Of a stretch of 64,000 nucleotides of DNA, positions 50,859-59,157 are shown one piece after another. The notes under the pieces are model-generated. The model saw nothing but the letters and a program-made list of their open reading frames with translations, searched no databases and was not told where the DNA came from. Every line of letters starts with the position of its first letter. Position 1 is the stretch's first letter. The translations under genes and the position numbers were made by a program. Where the stretch lies: contig CAKUYY010000004.1 in assembly GCA_934717555.1 (NCBI GenBank), positions 9,536 to 73,535 on the forward strand, in the 5' to 3' direction. The DNA comes from an uncultured Clostridium sp. GTDB taxonomy: Bacteria; Bacillota; Clostridia; Oscillospirales; Acutalibacteraceae.

Positions 50859-51845
50859 ATGGCAAAATATACAGCAAGTAAACGGAATATTTGGATCAAA
50901 CGGGCGATCCTTTTTTCTATTTTTCTGGTACTGGCCATTGGGGTTTCCCTTGTAGCGGGTTATCTATTTGTAGAATATTTTCAACCGTCTCCTGTTTCTA
51001 CACAGGCAGAAAAGAAAACATTAGGAGTAACAGAAACTGTGTCTTCTATAGAACTTGAAGAATATGAGAAAATTGTCAAAGAAGAGACGGAAATATATAA
51101 AGGCCCTTTGATCCTGGTGAACAATCAAAACCTGTACCAGTTTACTGAGGAAGAAGAACTGGTGTCAGTTTTGGAAGAAAAGCAAGAAGACTATCAGGTA
51201 AGTGACCGCACTGTCAAGGTGAATCAGATGGTAATGGAACCACTGGACAAAATGATCCGCGATTTCCAACAAGAGACGGGGTTTCGTGACCTGCTGGTTG
51301 CCAGCGGTTACCGTTCCAAAGAGTTACAGTCTTCTCTATTTGAGCGGGAAGCGCAGGCGAAAGGGGAACAAGAGGCGTCTTTGTGGGTGGCGCAGCCGGG
51401 GGGCAGCGAGCATCACACTGGATATGGAATGGATTTCAGCATCTATACCAGTCAGGGCGTCAGCCTGGACTATACAGGGACGGGAGAGTGCTCCTGGCTG
51501 AACCAAAACTGTTATCAATATGGCTTTGTGGTGCGTTTTCCAGAGGATAAGGAAGAACTGACCGGGATTGACTACGAGCCATGGCATTTTCGTTATGTGG
51601 GAATTCCACATGCTTATATGATGACAAAAAATAATCTTTGCTTGGAAGAGTATATTTCTTTTTTGAAGCAGTACCCATTCGATCAGCAGCACTTAGATGT
51701 GCAGGATGAGCAGGGAAACCGGTATGTCATTTATTATGTAAAGTCCCAAGGGGAAAAAACAGAAGTGCCAGTTCCCAAGGAACAGGAATATGACATTTCC
51801 GGAAATAATCAGGATGGATTTATTGTTACAGTAAAGCAGGCATAG
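50859..51845 (+). CDS. vanY: VanY-like D-alanyl-D-alanine carboxypeptidase (M15B)
   Basis: Membrane-anchored zinc carboxypeptidase of 328 residues that removes the terminal D-Ala of peptidoglycan precursors. A single N-terminal helix (about residues 16-38) places the enzyme outside. After a linker of about 100 residues the catalytic domain has VASGYRSKELQ, the zinc motif SEHHTGYGMDFSIY (SxHxxGxAxD) and EPWHFRYVG. A C-terminal extension of about 60 residues (from LDVQDEQGNRYVIYY) is additional. GGAGG precedes the ATG. It follows the VanRS-like pair by 134 bp and carries its own repeat-containing promoter region. Confidence 0.88.
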   Translation: MAKYTASKRNIWIKRAILFSIFLVLAIGVSLVAGYLFVEYFQPSPVSTQAEKKTLGVTETVSSIELEEYEKIVKEETEIYKGPLILVNNQNLYQFTEEEELVSVLEEKQEDYQVSDRTVKVNQMVMEPLDKMIRDFQQETGFRDLLVASGYRSKELQSSLFEREAQAKGEQEASLWVAQPGGSEHHTGYGMDFSIYTSQGVSLDYTGTGECSWLNQNCYQYGFVVRFPEDKEELTGIDYEPWHFRYVGIPHAYMMTKNNLCLEEYISFLKQYPFDQQHLDVQDEQGNRYVIYYVKSQGEKTEVPVPKEQEYDISGNNQDGFIVTVKQA

Positions 51846-51868
51846 GGGAAAAGTGAATACTACTTTTT

Positions 51869-51898
51869 AGAGAGGCTCTTTCCGGGCCTCTCTTTTTT
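51869..51898 (+). terminator. Terminator after vanY
   Basis: AGAGAGGC (51869-51876) pairs with GCCTCTCT (51886-51893), followed by TTTTT. Confidence 0.85.
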
Positions 51899-51911
51899 GA
51901 TTGCTATCATT

Positions 51912-51966
51912 CGGAAAAAGAAAAACGCCCATCCTCCTCCCAATGTTATGAGAAGGAGATGGACGC
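51912..51966 (-). terminator. Terminator after the second GNAT gene
   Basis: On the minus strand GCGTCCATCTCCTTCTC and GGGAGGAGGATGGGCGT form 16 to 17 pairs with four G-U, followed by TTTTTCTTTTT. The G-U positions favour use on the minus strand. Confidence 0.75.
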
Positions 51967-51982
51967 TATACTTTTTAAGGAT

Positions 51983-52486
51983 TTATTTTTGAGCAATGGC
52001 CAGTTCCATAATATCATCATCCATGACATAACCCTGTCCGATATCTGTTGCCAGTTCCCTGGTTTTTACAAAACCCAAGCTTTTGTAAGCGGCAATAGAA
52101 TTGGCGTTATGTTTATTGACGGTCAGCCAGATATGGTTCCATCCATTTTTCTGGCACAATAGGGTGAGGTAATGGATGGCACAGGTAGAAAGCTTTTTTC
52201 CGCGGAAAGGACGACGGATATAAATTTTGCTGAGAAACAGGGAACTGTCTTCCGGATGGATCGCAAGATATCCCACTGCTTCCCCGCCGTAGCAGATCCA
52301 GTAATACTGATACCCTTCCTGAATCTGTTGGGCAATTGCCGCTGGCGATTGGAACGTTTTGACCATATAATCAATCTGTCCATCACTGATAATACCCGCG
52401 TAATGCTCTCTCCAAATTTCTTCGGCCATCCGGCTAACCTGATCCGCTTCCTCAAAGGATACCGGCTTAATTTCTCTAATATCCAT
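51983..52486 (-). CDS. GNAT acetyltransferase
   Basis: 167-residue N-acetyltransferase. ISDGQIDYMVKTFQSPAAI, GEAVGYLAIHPEDSSLFLSKIYIRRPFRGKKLSTCAI (acetyl-CoA loop RRPFRGKKLS) and NKHNANSIAAYKSLGFVKTRELATDIGQGYVMDDDIMEL match the common Firmicutes GNAT type with a C-terminal DDDIMELAI. The acceptor is unknown. AAGGAGAGGAATCCT precedes the ATG. It follows dacF on the same strand, separated by a terminator-like hairpin. Confidence 0.9.
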   Translation of the reverse strand: MDIREIKPVSFEEADQVSRMAEEIWREHYAGIISDGQIDYMVKTFQSPAAIAQQIQEGYQYYWICYGGEAVGYLAIHPEDSSLFLSKIYIRRPFRGKKLSTCAIHYLTLLCQKNGWNHIWLTVNKHNANSIAAYKSLGFVKTRELATDIGQGYVMDDDIMELAIAQK

Positions 52487-52522
52487 AGGATTCCTCTCCT
52501 TATATAAAATTCATATGATAAA

Positions 52523-52549
52523 GCGGGACCTTTTCCTAAAAGGCCCCGC
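52523..52549 (-). terminator. Hairpin after dacF
   Basis: On the minus strand GCGGGGCCTTTT pairs with AAAAGGTCCCGC (one G-U) around a 3-base loop; the following TTTATC is a weak T-run. Confidence 0.6.
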
Positions 52550-52618
52550 CTATCTCTTTTTAGAAGACTTCACGGAAAGACATTTTTTCTGTAAACGCTC
52601 ATGGACTTCCAAAATCCA

Positions 52619-53959
52619 TTACAGATTGCGATATTTTTTTACTTTTCTACGGCGTTTATTCCGTTTGTTGTAGATAGTGGAGATCACCAGGTAGACGACA
52701 AACAGGATAACGAGCAGGCCAACCGCCAACAGAAACCATTTGGACGTTACCACATTCTTTATCCCGTTCATCAGATAAAGAAGCTCGCTGCGTTCGACAT
52801 CCTCACTGGCCACCAAGTTAACAGTAGCCAATTCCTGGTTGGCATAGCTCAAAGTGGCGGAACCCAATACAGTCCCCTGCTTGACAGGAGCGGTGACATT
52901 GGCCACCACATCGTCGTTTGGGGTAATCGTAATACTAGAGGGGTCCACATCGGAAGGGAGGAGGGCTTCCACAGCCTCTTCCGGGTACAGATGTAAGCGG
53001 TCTTTTTGCCAAGCCAATTCCAAAGGAATTTCGGCTACTACTTTATCCTTGGATACGATCACCTTTTTTTCCAGGTTTTCAAACGCCCATTTATACAGCC
53101 TTCTGCTATCCACCATAGCTCCATCGTATTTCAGACCGTCGTCGTCTTTATCTTTTCCTCCTAAAGCTACACAAAGATAGGAATATCCGTCTTTCATAGC
53201 GCTGGAAACCAAACATTTTCCAGATTCATCTAACCATCCAGTTTTGATTCCTTTGACATATTGATAATAATATACACTGCTGGACACCATCATGGAATTG
53301 GTATTTTGTAGGGTTTTAGGGGTGGATCTGACGTTGGAAGGGGGAAGCTCATAGGTCGTTTTACTGGTGATTTCCATAAATTTAGGGGTATCCATGGCGT
53401 GACGCGCTATTTTTGCCAGGTCTTCCGCCGTGGTATAGTGTTCGGGGTCATACAACCCATGAGGATTCATAAAGTGGGTGTGAGAACAACCTAGTTCCTG
53501 CGCTTTTTCATTCATCATATCGACAAAAGCCTGGATATCACCGTTTCCCACATAATCTGCCAGTACCATGGCGGCATCGTTTCCGGAAGGAAGCATCAGG
53601 CAATGGAGCAGCTGGGTAACGGTGAGCTCTTCATTGGGCAACACGCCGGAAAGGGAGCTTCCGGTTCCCGCCAATAGATCCAATACCTCAGGTTTTGCCG
53701 TGACCACAGTATTATCAGGATCTTCCACATGCTCAATGGTGACAATGTAGGTCATGATTTTGGTAGTGGAGGCAGGGGCACGCTCTTCCTGGGAGTTTTT
53801 CTCATAGACAGGAGTTTCAAAATTTAAATTGTAGAGATATAAGGATTCCGTGGTAGTCTCTACATCGTTTTGAAAGGTAGCCGCCTGTGTAGAAAACAAG
53901 GGGCAGGCCATGCTGACTACGATCAGAACAGAAAGAAGAAGAATTAACTTTTTTCTCAT
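52619..53959 (-). CDS. dacF: D-alanyl-D-alanine carboxypeptidase (penicillin-binding protein 5/6 type)
   Basis: Serine carboxypeptidase S11, 446 residues. A signal peptide (about residues 1-27, ending TQA-A) precedes the catalytic domain with PASTTKIMT (SxxK), LPSGNDAAM (SxN) and GIKTGWLDESG (KTG). A PBP5-like beta domain follows (LHLYPEEAVEALLPSDV). A C-terminal membrane helix (about 412-433, WFLLAVGLLVILFVVYLVI) and a very basic tail anchor it. Shine-Dalgarno GGAGG precedes ATG 53959 (on the minus strand TTGGAGGCAAAAG). In spore formers this group includes DacF and DacA; which one is uncertain. Confidence 0.92.
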   Translation of the reverse strand: MRKKLILLLSVLIVVSMACPLFSTQAATFQNDVETTTESLYLYNLNFETPVYEKNSQEERAPASTTKIMTYIVTIEHVEDPDNTVVTAKPEVLDLLAGTGSSLSGVLPNEELTVTQLLHCLMLPSGNDAAMVLADYVGNGDIQAFVDMMNEKAQELGCSHTHFMNPHGLYDPEHYTTAEDLAKIARHAMDTPKFMEITSKTTYELPPSNVRSTPKTLQNTNSMMVSSSVYYYQYVKGIKTGWLDESGKCLVSSAMKDGYSYLCVALGGKDKDDDGLKYDGAMVDSRRLYKWAFENLEKKVIVSKDKVVAEIPLELAWQKDRLHLYPEEAVEALLPSDVDPSSITITPNDDVVANVTAPVKQGTVLGSATLSYANQELATVNLVASEDVERSELLYLMNGIKNVVTSKWFLLAVGLLVILFVVYLVISTIYNKRNKRRRKVKKYRNL

Positions 53960-53982
53960 AGAACTTTTGCCTCCAATATGGT

Positions 53983-54011
53983 ATGATATTTTTATTCTAC
54001 AATAGTTTCAA
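53983..54011 (-). promoter_or_regulatory. Promoter of dacF
   Basis: TTGAAA (complement of 54006-54011) and TATCAT (complement of 53983-53988), 17-bp spacer. Confidence 0.6.
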
Positions 54012-54056
54012 AACAAAGGCAAATGAAAATTTTGAAATAATTGGGAGGGTTTTACC

Positions 54057-54743
54057 TTGATTTTTGTAACAGGAGATACCCACGGGGACCTGCATCGATT
54101 TGACAATCCTGTGGTGAAAAAGATGAAAAAAGAAGATACGCTGATTATCTGCGGCGACTTTGGATTTATCTGGGAAGGGAACGATCAGGAAAGGAAAATA
54201 CTGGAAAAATTGGGGAAGAAAAAATATCAAATCCTTTTTGTGGACGGAGCTCATGAGAATTTTGATCTGCTGGATCAGTATCCTGTAGAGGAGTGGCATG
54301 GAGGAAAAGTTCACCATATCTGCGGAAACATCTACCATCTGATGCGGGGGCAGATTTATGAGCTGGAGGGAAAGAAAGTATTGGCCTTCGGTGGCGGGGA
54401 GAGCCCGGACCGGGAAATGCGGGTGGAAGCCGGCAGATGGTGGGCGCGCCAAATTCCAAATATCAAGGAAATGAGGCTGGCGGTGGATAACCTGAACAAG
54501 GTAAACCGCGAGGTTGATTATATCATCACTCATGAGCCTTCCCTCAGTGTGCGCAATACATTGGATAGCAGGGGAAATTATGTCAGCGCGCTGGAGGCTT
54601 TCCTAGAGGAGCTGTCAAAAGAAGTCAAGTATAAGAAATGGTTTTTCGGAAGCATGCATGCGGATCGAAAGATTACCGCGAAAAGTTATGCGGTCTTTAA
54701 TGCGGTGGTTCCGATAGAACCTATTCCAGGACGGAGAAGATAA
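54057..54743 (+). CDS. Metallophosphoesterase family protein
   Basis: 228-residue calcineurin-like phosphoesterase. FVTGDTHGDLHRF (DxH), IICGDFGFIWEG (GD), FVDGAHENFDLL (GNH replaced by GAHEN) and the late His residues THEP and GSMHADRK form the metal site. The substrate is unknown. The start is TTG 54057, about 9 bases after GGGAGGG (54041-54047). It directly precedes sbcD (3 bp gap), so a DNA-processing link is possible but not shown. Confidence 0.85.
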   Translation: MIFVTGDTHGDLHRFDNPVVKKMKKEDTLIICGDFGFIWEGNDQERKILEKLGKKKYQILFVDGAHENFDLLDQYPVEEWHGGKVHHICGNIYHLMRGQIYELEGKKVLAFGGGESPDREMRVEAGRWWARQIPNIKEMRLAVDNLNKVNREVDYIITHEPSLSVRNTLDSRGNYVSALEAFLEELSKEVKYKKWFFGSMHADRKITAKSYAVFNAVVPIEPIPGRRR

Positions 54744-54746
54744 AAG

Positions 54747-55892
54747 ATGATCCGTATTTTACATACTTCTGACTGGCATCTGGGAAAAACAGTTTATGGG
54801 AAAAGCATGCTTCCTGACCAGGAATATTTTATCGAGGAAATTTTTTTCCCGTTGGTCAGGAGGGAACGTCCGGACTGCGTTCTGCTGGCCGGTGATATCT
54901 ATGACCGGCAGATCGCTCCGGTGGAGGCGATCCGGCTGTTTGACCGTGTCATCAGTGAGTTAAGCCGGGAACGGATCCCGTTGGTGGCCATCACAGGAAA
55001 CCACGATGGGGCGGACCGGGTAGCGGTGGGGACTTCCCTTTTGGAGCAACAGGGGGTTATCCTCGCAAACCGGCTGGAAAAAGAGATAAGGCCGGTGATA
55101 CTTGAAAGAGAAGGGCGACGGATTCATATCTATCCGTTGCCTTATTTTGAACCAGAACAGGCTCGCGCCCTTTATCCGGACCAGAAAATCGGGCAGATGC
55201 AGGATGCATACGCGGCTGTTTTGCAGGGAATCCGGGAGAATATGGATCCGTCCGCCCTGCATATCCTGGTGGCTCATTGCTTTATCGCCGGGTGCACGCT
55301 TTCTGATTCGGAAAATCCCCTTTCTGTGGGGGGGAGCGTTCAGGTGGCGGGAAATCTGTTGGATGGGTTCGACTATGTGGCTCTGGGACATCTGCATGCC
55401 CCACAAAGGGCTGGAAAAACAGGTCGGTATTCCGGATCTCCATTAAAATATTCGTTTGATGAATCCCACCATAAAAAATCCATGGTGATGCTGGAAATAG
55501 GAGAGGAGATCTCAATGCATGTCATCCCCGTGATCCCACACAGGGATATGAGACGGATACAGGGAACTTTTCAGGAACTGGTGGAAATCGGAAAAAGAAA
55601 CCCCAGTGAAGACTACTTATTCGTCACCCTGACGGACCGGACACCGGTTTATCTGCCGATGGAGCAGCTTCGTGTCTATTATCCCAATTTGCTGGGGCTG
55701 CGCAGTGAATGGATGACAATGGGAGACCCTTCCGTGGAAAGTTCCGATGGAGGAGGCTTCCAGAAACGGCAAAGCGATGAGGAAATTTTTGACGCCTTTA
55801 TGCGGCAGATTTGTGAGATAGAGCCTACTCTGGAGGATGAGAACAGCTTCCAGAGTGCCAGAGAGCGGGAAGAAAAGGGGGAGACGGTATGA
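54747..55892 (+). CDS. sbcD: Exonuclease SbcD (Mre11-like)
   Basis: Nuclease subunit of the SbcCD complex that opens hairpins and trims DNA ends. The 381 residues contain ILHTSDWHLGKTV (DxH), VLLAGDIYDRQIAP, AITGNHDGADR (GNHD), LVAHCFIAG and VALGHLHAPQ (GHxH), all five phosphoesterase motifs. ATG 54747 is 10 bases after GGAG. The stop overlaps the sbcC start (ATGA), so the two subunits are translationally coupled. Confidence 0.96.
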   Translation: MIRILHTSDWHLGKTVYGKSMLPDQEYFIEEIFFPLVRRERPDCVLLAGDIYDRQIAPVEAIRLFDRVISELSRERIPLVAITGNHDGADRVAVGTSLLEQQGVILANRLEKEIRPVILEREGRRIHIYPLPYFEPEQARALYPDQKIGQMQDAYAAVLQGIRENMDPSALHILVAHCFIAGCTLSDSENPLSVGGSVQVAGNLLDGFDYVALGHLHAPQRAGKTGRYSGSPLKYSFDESHHKKSMVMLEIGEEISMHVIPVIPHRDMRRIQGTFQELVEIGKRNPSEDYLFVTLTDRTPVYLPMEQLRVYYPNLLGLRSEWMTMGDPSVESSDGGGFQKRQSDEEIFDAFMRQICEIEPTLEDENSFQSAREREEKGETV

Positions 55893-58800
55893 AGGCGGAG
55901 CGGCTGACAGTACAGGCCTTTGGCTGTTATCTCAAAGAAATCCAGGTGGATTTTTCTGCTTTAAATGGCAACCTTTTTTTGATTACTGGAGCTACAGGCG
56001 GAGGAAAGACCACGTTGCTGGACGGCATCTGTTTCGCCCTTTATTGCCGCGCCACTGGAGGAAGGCGGACGTGGAGCGATATGAGAAGCATAGCGGCTCC
56101 GCAGGAGGTGCCCACAGTGGTGGACTTTTCCTTTTCCCTGGGACAGGAGCGTTACCGGTTTCGAAGAAGCTTAAAAATCCACAAGGTGCGGGGGAGCGGG
56201 AGGCTGGAGCAGAGGGACGAACACGCGTGCTGGCAGTGGAAGGATGGGGACTGGACCCTGTTGCTTTCCGGGGCGGAATCCAAAGTGCGAGAAAAAGCGC
56301 AGGAACTATTGGGACTGACCTGTGAACAATTCTCTCAGGTAGTGGTATTGCCGCAGGGAGAATTCCGCAAACTGCTTCTTTCCAATTCTACGGAAAAGGC
56401 GAGAATTTTTCAGACATTATTCCAGACACAACGTTGGGAACGGATTGTAAAAGCAGCGCAGGATTCCGCAGAGGAAAGCAGGCAGAGGCTAGAACAGCTA
56501 TTCCGCAACCGGGAAGTACTGCTGGAACAAGAGGAGTGTTCCGACCTCTCACAATTAAAGGAAAAAGAACAGGATATGCGTGTTCAGGCAGACCAGATGA
56601 AAAAACAGGGAAAGGATCTGGAACGCCGGCTGGAGCAGGCAAATCAAGAATATTCCCGATGCAGCGTCCTTGATGAACTTTATCAGCAGTTTGATCAGTT
56701 TACAGAGGAAAAGAAACGTCTTTTCCGAGAAAAAGAGGCAGTACAAGCGATGGAGATCAAGTGGGAACAGGCAAGGAATATCCGGGAGCTGCTGCCGGAA
56801 TACCGGAATTATAAACAGGCGCTTTCCGAAAAAGGGGAAATCTGTAAACGACTGAAACGTGCATCTCAACAAAAGGAACAAGCCGAGAAGCGGGTTCAGG
56901 AAGCGCAGAAACAGGCCCAGCAAATAGATAGACTGCATCGGGAATGGGAACAATGTACCCAGGCTATCGCGTTATTGGAACAGGGAAAAGCCCACGCGAA
57001 TAGCCTTTCACAGATCGAGCAGGAGATTGGGCAAGTAGGCAGCAGACAGAAAGAACAGGAGAAGCAGTGGACAAGATGCCAGCAGGAAAAAGAGGAAGCT
57101 TCCCAGAGGGTAAAAAAGGGGGAGGAGTTTATCCGGCAGATATCTGAGCAGGCGCGGGCTCTGCCCCAAGCCATAGAGCAGATGTCATATCTAGAGGGGG
57201 CGGAAACCGCTTTTTCCCGTTTGGAGGAAAAACAAAAGGAATACGACCAGGTAAAGAGCCAATGGGAGAAGGCAACAGAGGAAGAAAAAGCGGCCCGCGT
57301 ACAATGGGCGGCGATACAGGAAAAGCTGAACCGAATGGAAGCACTGTTTGCCCGTCATTCGGCTGTCAAGCTGGCTGTTTCCCTGGAAGAGGGAAAGCCC
57401 TGTCCAGTTTGTGGATCACTGCAACATCCGCACCCAGCAGACCAAATTGCGGATATCCCCCAGGAGGAACAAAGAGAACTCCTGCGGCAGGCGGCACAGG
57501 AATCCGAACAGGCGGCTGGACGGAAGTCCCAGCAGCTAGCGGAAAACAGCGCGCGGATGCAGGTAAAAGAGGAAGAAATCCAAGCCTTGGAGAAGGCATG
57601 CCGGGAATATTCGATGGATCGCGCTGGGATCATCGCGCAGCTGGAAGAGGCAAAGCGGCGTACAATAGAATGCCAGAAGGCGCAACAACAGTTGCCGTTG
57701 GCCGAAAAGCGGCTGGAACAGAGGAGAGAAGAACTGCAAAAAGCCCAGGAAACCGGGGACAAATCACGGGAAGAACTTCATCAGTACGCCAACCGTATAG
57801 CTGAATTGCAGTCCGCTTATGAGACAGTCCTAAAAAATCTTCCTCAAGGGATACGGTCAGCGCAGCAATTGGAAGAACAATATGAAATACAGAATCGCCG
57901 CCAGAAAAGTCTGCGGGAATCCATTGGCCAATTGGAAGAGCAGACGGCACAGGCACAGAAAATTCTGGCGCAAGCCCAGGAACAGCAGGACATGCTCCGG
58001 AAAAGGGTACAGGAACAGGAAGAAAAAGCGTGTAAGCTATTGCAAAGCTATCAAACAAGCTGCGAAAAAAGAAAAGTTTCCCCAGAGCTGCCTCTGGAGG
58101 AATTTTGGATGGGGGAAGAAGCTTTCATCCATTTGGAACAGCAAATTCGCCAATATCGGGAACGCGTCCATCTGGTAGAAGAACGGCTTTCAGAGCTGCA
58201 AAAGAAATTACATGGGAAAAATCGCCCAGACATGCAGGCGATACAACAGGATTTGACGGTTTTGCGCCGGCAAACAGGAGAATCGTCACAGCAGGCGGGG
58301 GCATTGTCCCAGTCGTGGGAACGACTATCCAGTACTTTGCAAGTCCTGCAACGGGAAGAAGAAAAAAGCGCCGTATTAGAACGGCAATGGGCGCAGAATG
58401 CCCGGGTCGCTCAATTGCTGTCGGGAAACAATAAAAGGAAAATTCCCATCAAAATGTTCGTATTGGGCATTATGTTAGATGATATCCTCAGCCGAGCCAA
58501 CCTTTATTTCTCCACCTTCAGCGAGGGGAGATATCGGTTGGTGCGGCCGGAAGAAGAGGCAGCAGGGCGAGGATATGGGGGGCTGGAACTGGTGGTACTG
58601 GACGGCTATTCCGGAAGGACACGGCCGGTGGAAACCCTTTCCGGAGGCGAACTGTTTTTAGCGTCCCTTTCCTTGGCGTTCGGCCTGTCTGATGTGGTAC
58701 AAGGGAATTCCGGAGGCGTGAGGCTGGATTCCATATTTATCGACGAGGGTTTCGGCTCTTTGGATCAGGAGACCCTAGATACCGCTATGCGGGCATTGGA

Positions 58801-58930
58801 CGAGATCCAGCGTTCTGGAAGGACGGTGGGGATCATTTCCCATGTACAGGAGCTAAAATCCAGGATTTCAGCGAGAATAGAGGTAATCCCGCAAGGGGAT
58901 GGAGGAAGTACTGTCCGTGTAAAAATATAA
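55889..58930 (+). CDS. sbcC: Exonuclease SbcC (Rad50-like SMC ATPase)
   Basis: ATPase subunit of SbcCD, 1013 residues. N-terminal Walker A GATGGGKTTLLDG, with Q-loop VVVLPQGEF. Two long coiled coils (about residues 185-490 and 520-870) meet at a zinc hook CPVCG in EGKPCPVCGSLQHPHP. The C-terminal head has signature ETLSGGELFLASLSLAFGLS and Walker B IFIDEGFGSLD. It starts in the sbcD stop. A terminator follows. Confidence 0.96.
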   Translation: MKAERLTVQAFGCYLKEIQVDFSALNGNLFLITGATGGGKTTLLDGICFALYCRATGGRRTWSDMRSIAAPQEVPTVVDFSFSLGQERYRFRRSLKIHKVRGSGRLEQRDEHACWQWKDGDWTLLLSGAESKVREKAQELLGLTCEQFSQVVVLPQGEFRKLLLSNSTEKARIFQTLFQTQRWERIVKAAQDSAEESRQRLEQLFRNREVLLEQEECSDLSQLKEKEQDMRVQADQMKKQGKDLERRLEQANQEYSRCSVLDELYQQFDQFTEEKKRLFREKEAVQAMEIKWEQARNIRELLPEYRNYKQALSEKGEICKRLKRASQQKEQAEKRVQEAQKQAQQIDRLHREWEQCTQAIALLEQGKAHANSLSQIEQEIGQVGSRQKEQEKQWTRCQQEKEEASQRVKKGEEFIRQISEQARALPQAIEQMSYLEGAETAFSRLEEKQKEYDQVKSQWEKATEEEKAARVQWAAIQEKLNRMEALFARHSAVKLAVSLEEGKPCPVCGSLQHPHPADQIADIPQEEQRELLRQAAQESEQAAGRKSQQLAENSARMQVKEEEIQALEKACREYSMDRAGIIAQLEEAKRRTIECQKAQQQLPLAEKRLEQRREELQKAQETGDKSREELHQYANRIAELQSAYETVLKNLPQGIRSAQQLEEQYEIQNRRQKSLRESIGQLEEQTAQAQKILAQAQEQQDMLRKRVQEQEEKACKLLQSYQTSCEKRKVSPELPLEEFWMGEEAFIHLEQQIRQYRERVHLVEERLSELQKKLHGKNRPDMQAIQQDLTVLRRQTGESSQQAGALSQSWERLSSTLQVLQREEEKSAVLERQWAQNARVAQLLSGNNKRKIPIKMFVLGIMLDDILSRANLYFSTFSEGRYRLVRPEEEAAGRGYGGLELVVLDGYSGRTRPVETLSGGELFLASLSLAFGLSDVVQGNSGGVRLDSIFIDEGFGSLDQETLDTAMRALDEIQRSGRTVGIISHVQELKSRISARIEVIPQGDGGSTVRVKI

Positions 58931-58975
58931 TCAGATGTGAAAACTCCTTTTATCTCTTAGGTTTTGTCCAGCGCA

Positions 58976-59020
58976 AAAAAGACAGCAGATAGAAATTGTT
59001 TTTCCATCTGCTGTCTTTTT
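58976..59020 (+). terminator. Terminator after sbcC
   Basis: AAAAAGACAGCAGAT (58976-58990) pairs perfectly with ATCTGCTGTCTTTTT (59006-59020). Confidence 0.93.
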
Positions 59021-59157
59021 CTTGTAATTAGGCTCTTTACTAGTCTATTGATGAAAAACTACTTCCATGATTCCATCAATAGATTTGATAATGCAAATCC
59101 TGTTTTTAGAAGTACATGACTTGTTCAGCATTCCAGGAATCTAGCCGGTGGCAAAGC

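Noticed and set aside
48945..51845. Complete vancomycin-resistance operon
   Set aside because: Only regulator, kinase and VanY-like genes are present; no VanH, D-Ala-D-Lac/D-Ser ligase or VanX/VanT.
59050..59094. Inverted repeat TCTATTGATG/CATCAATAGA after recG
   Set aside because: A real 10-bp repeat, but without a T-run in the recG direction; too weak to call a terminator or attachment site.
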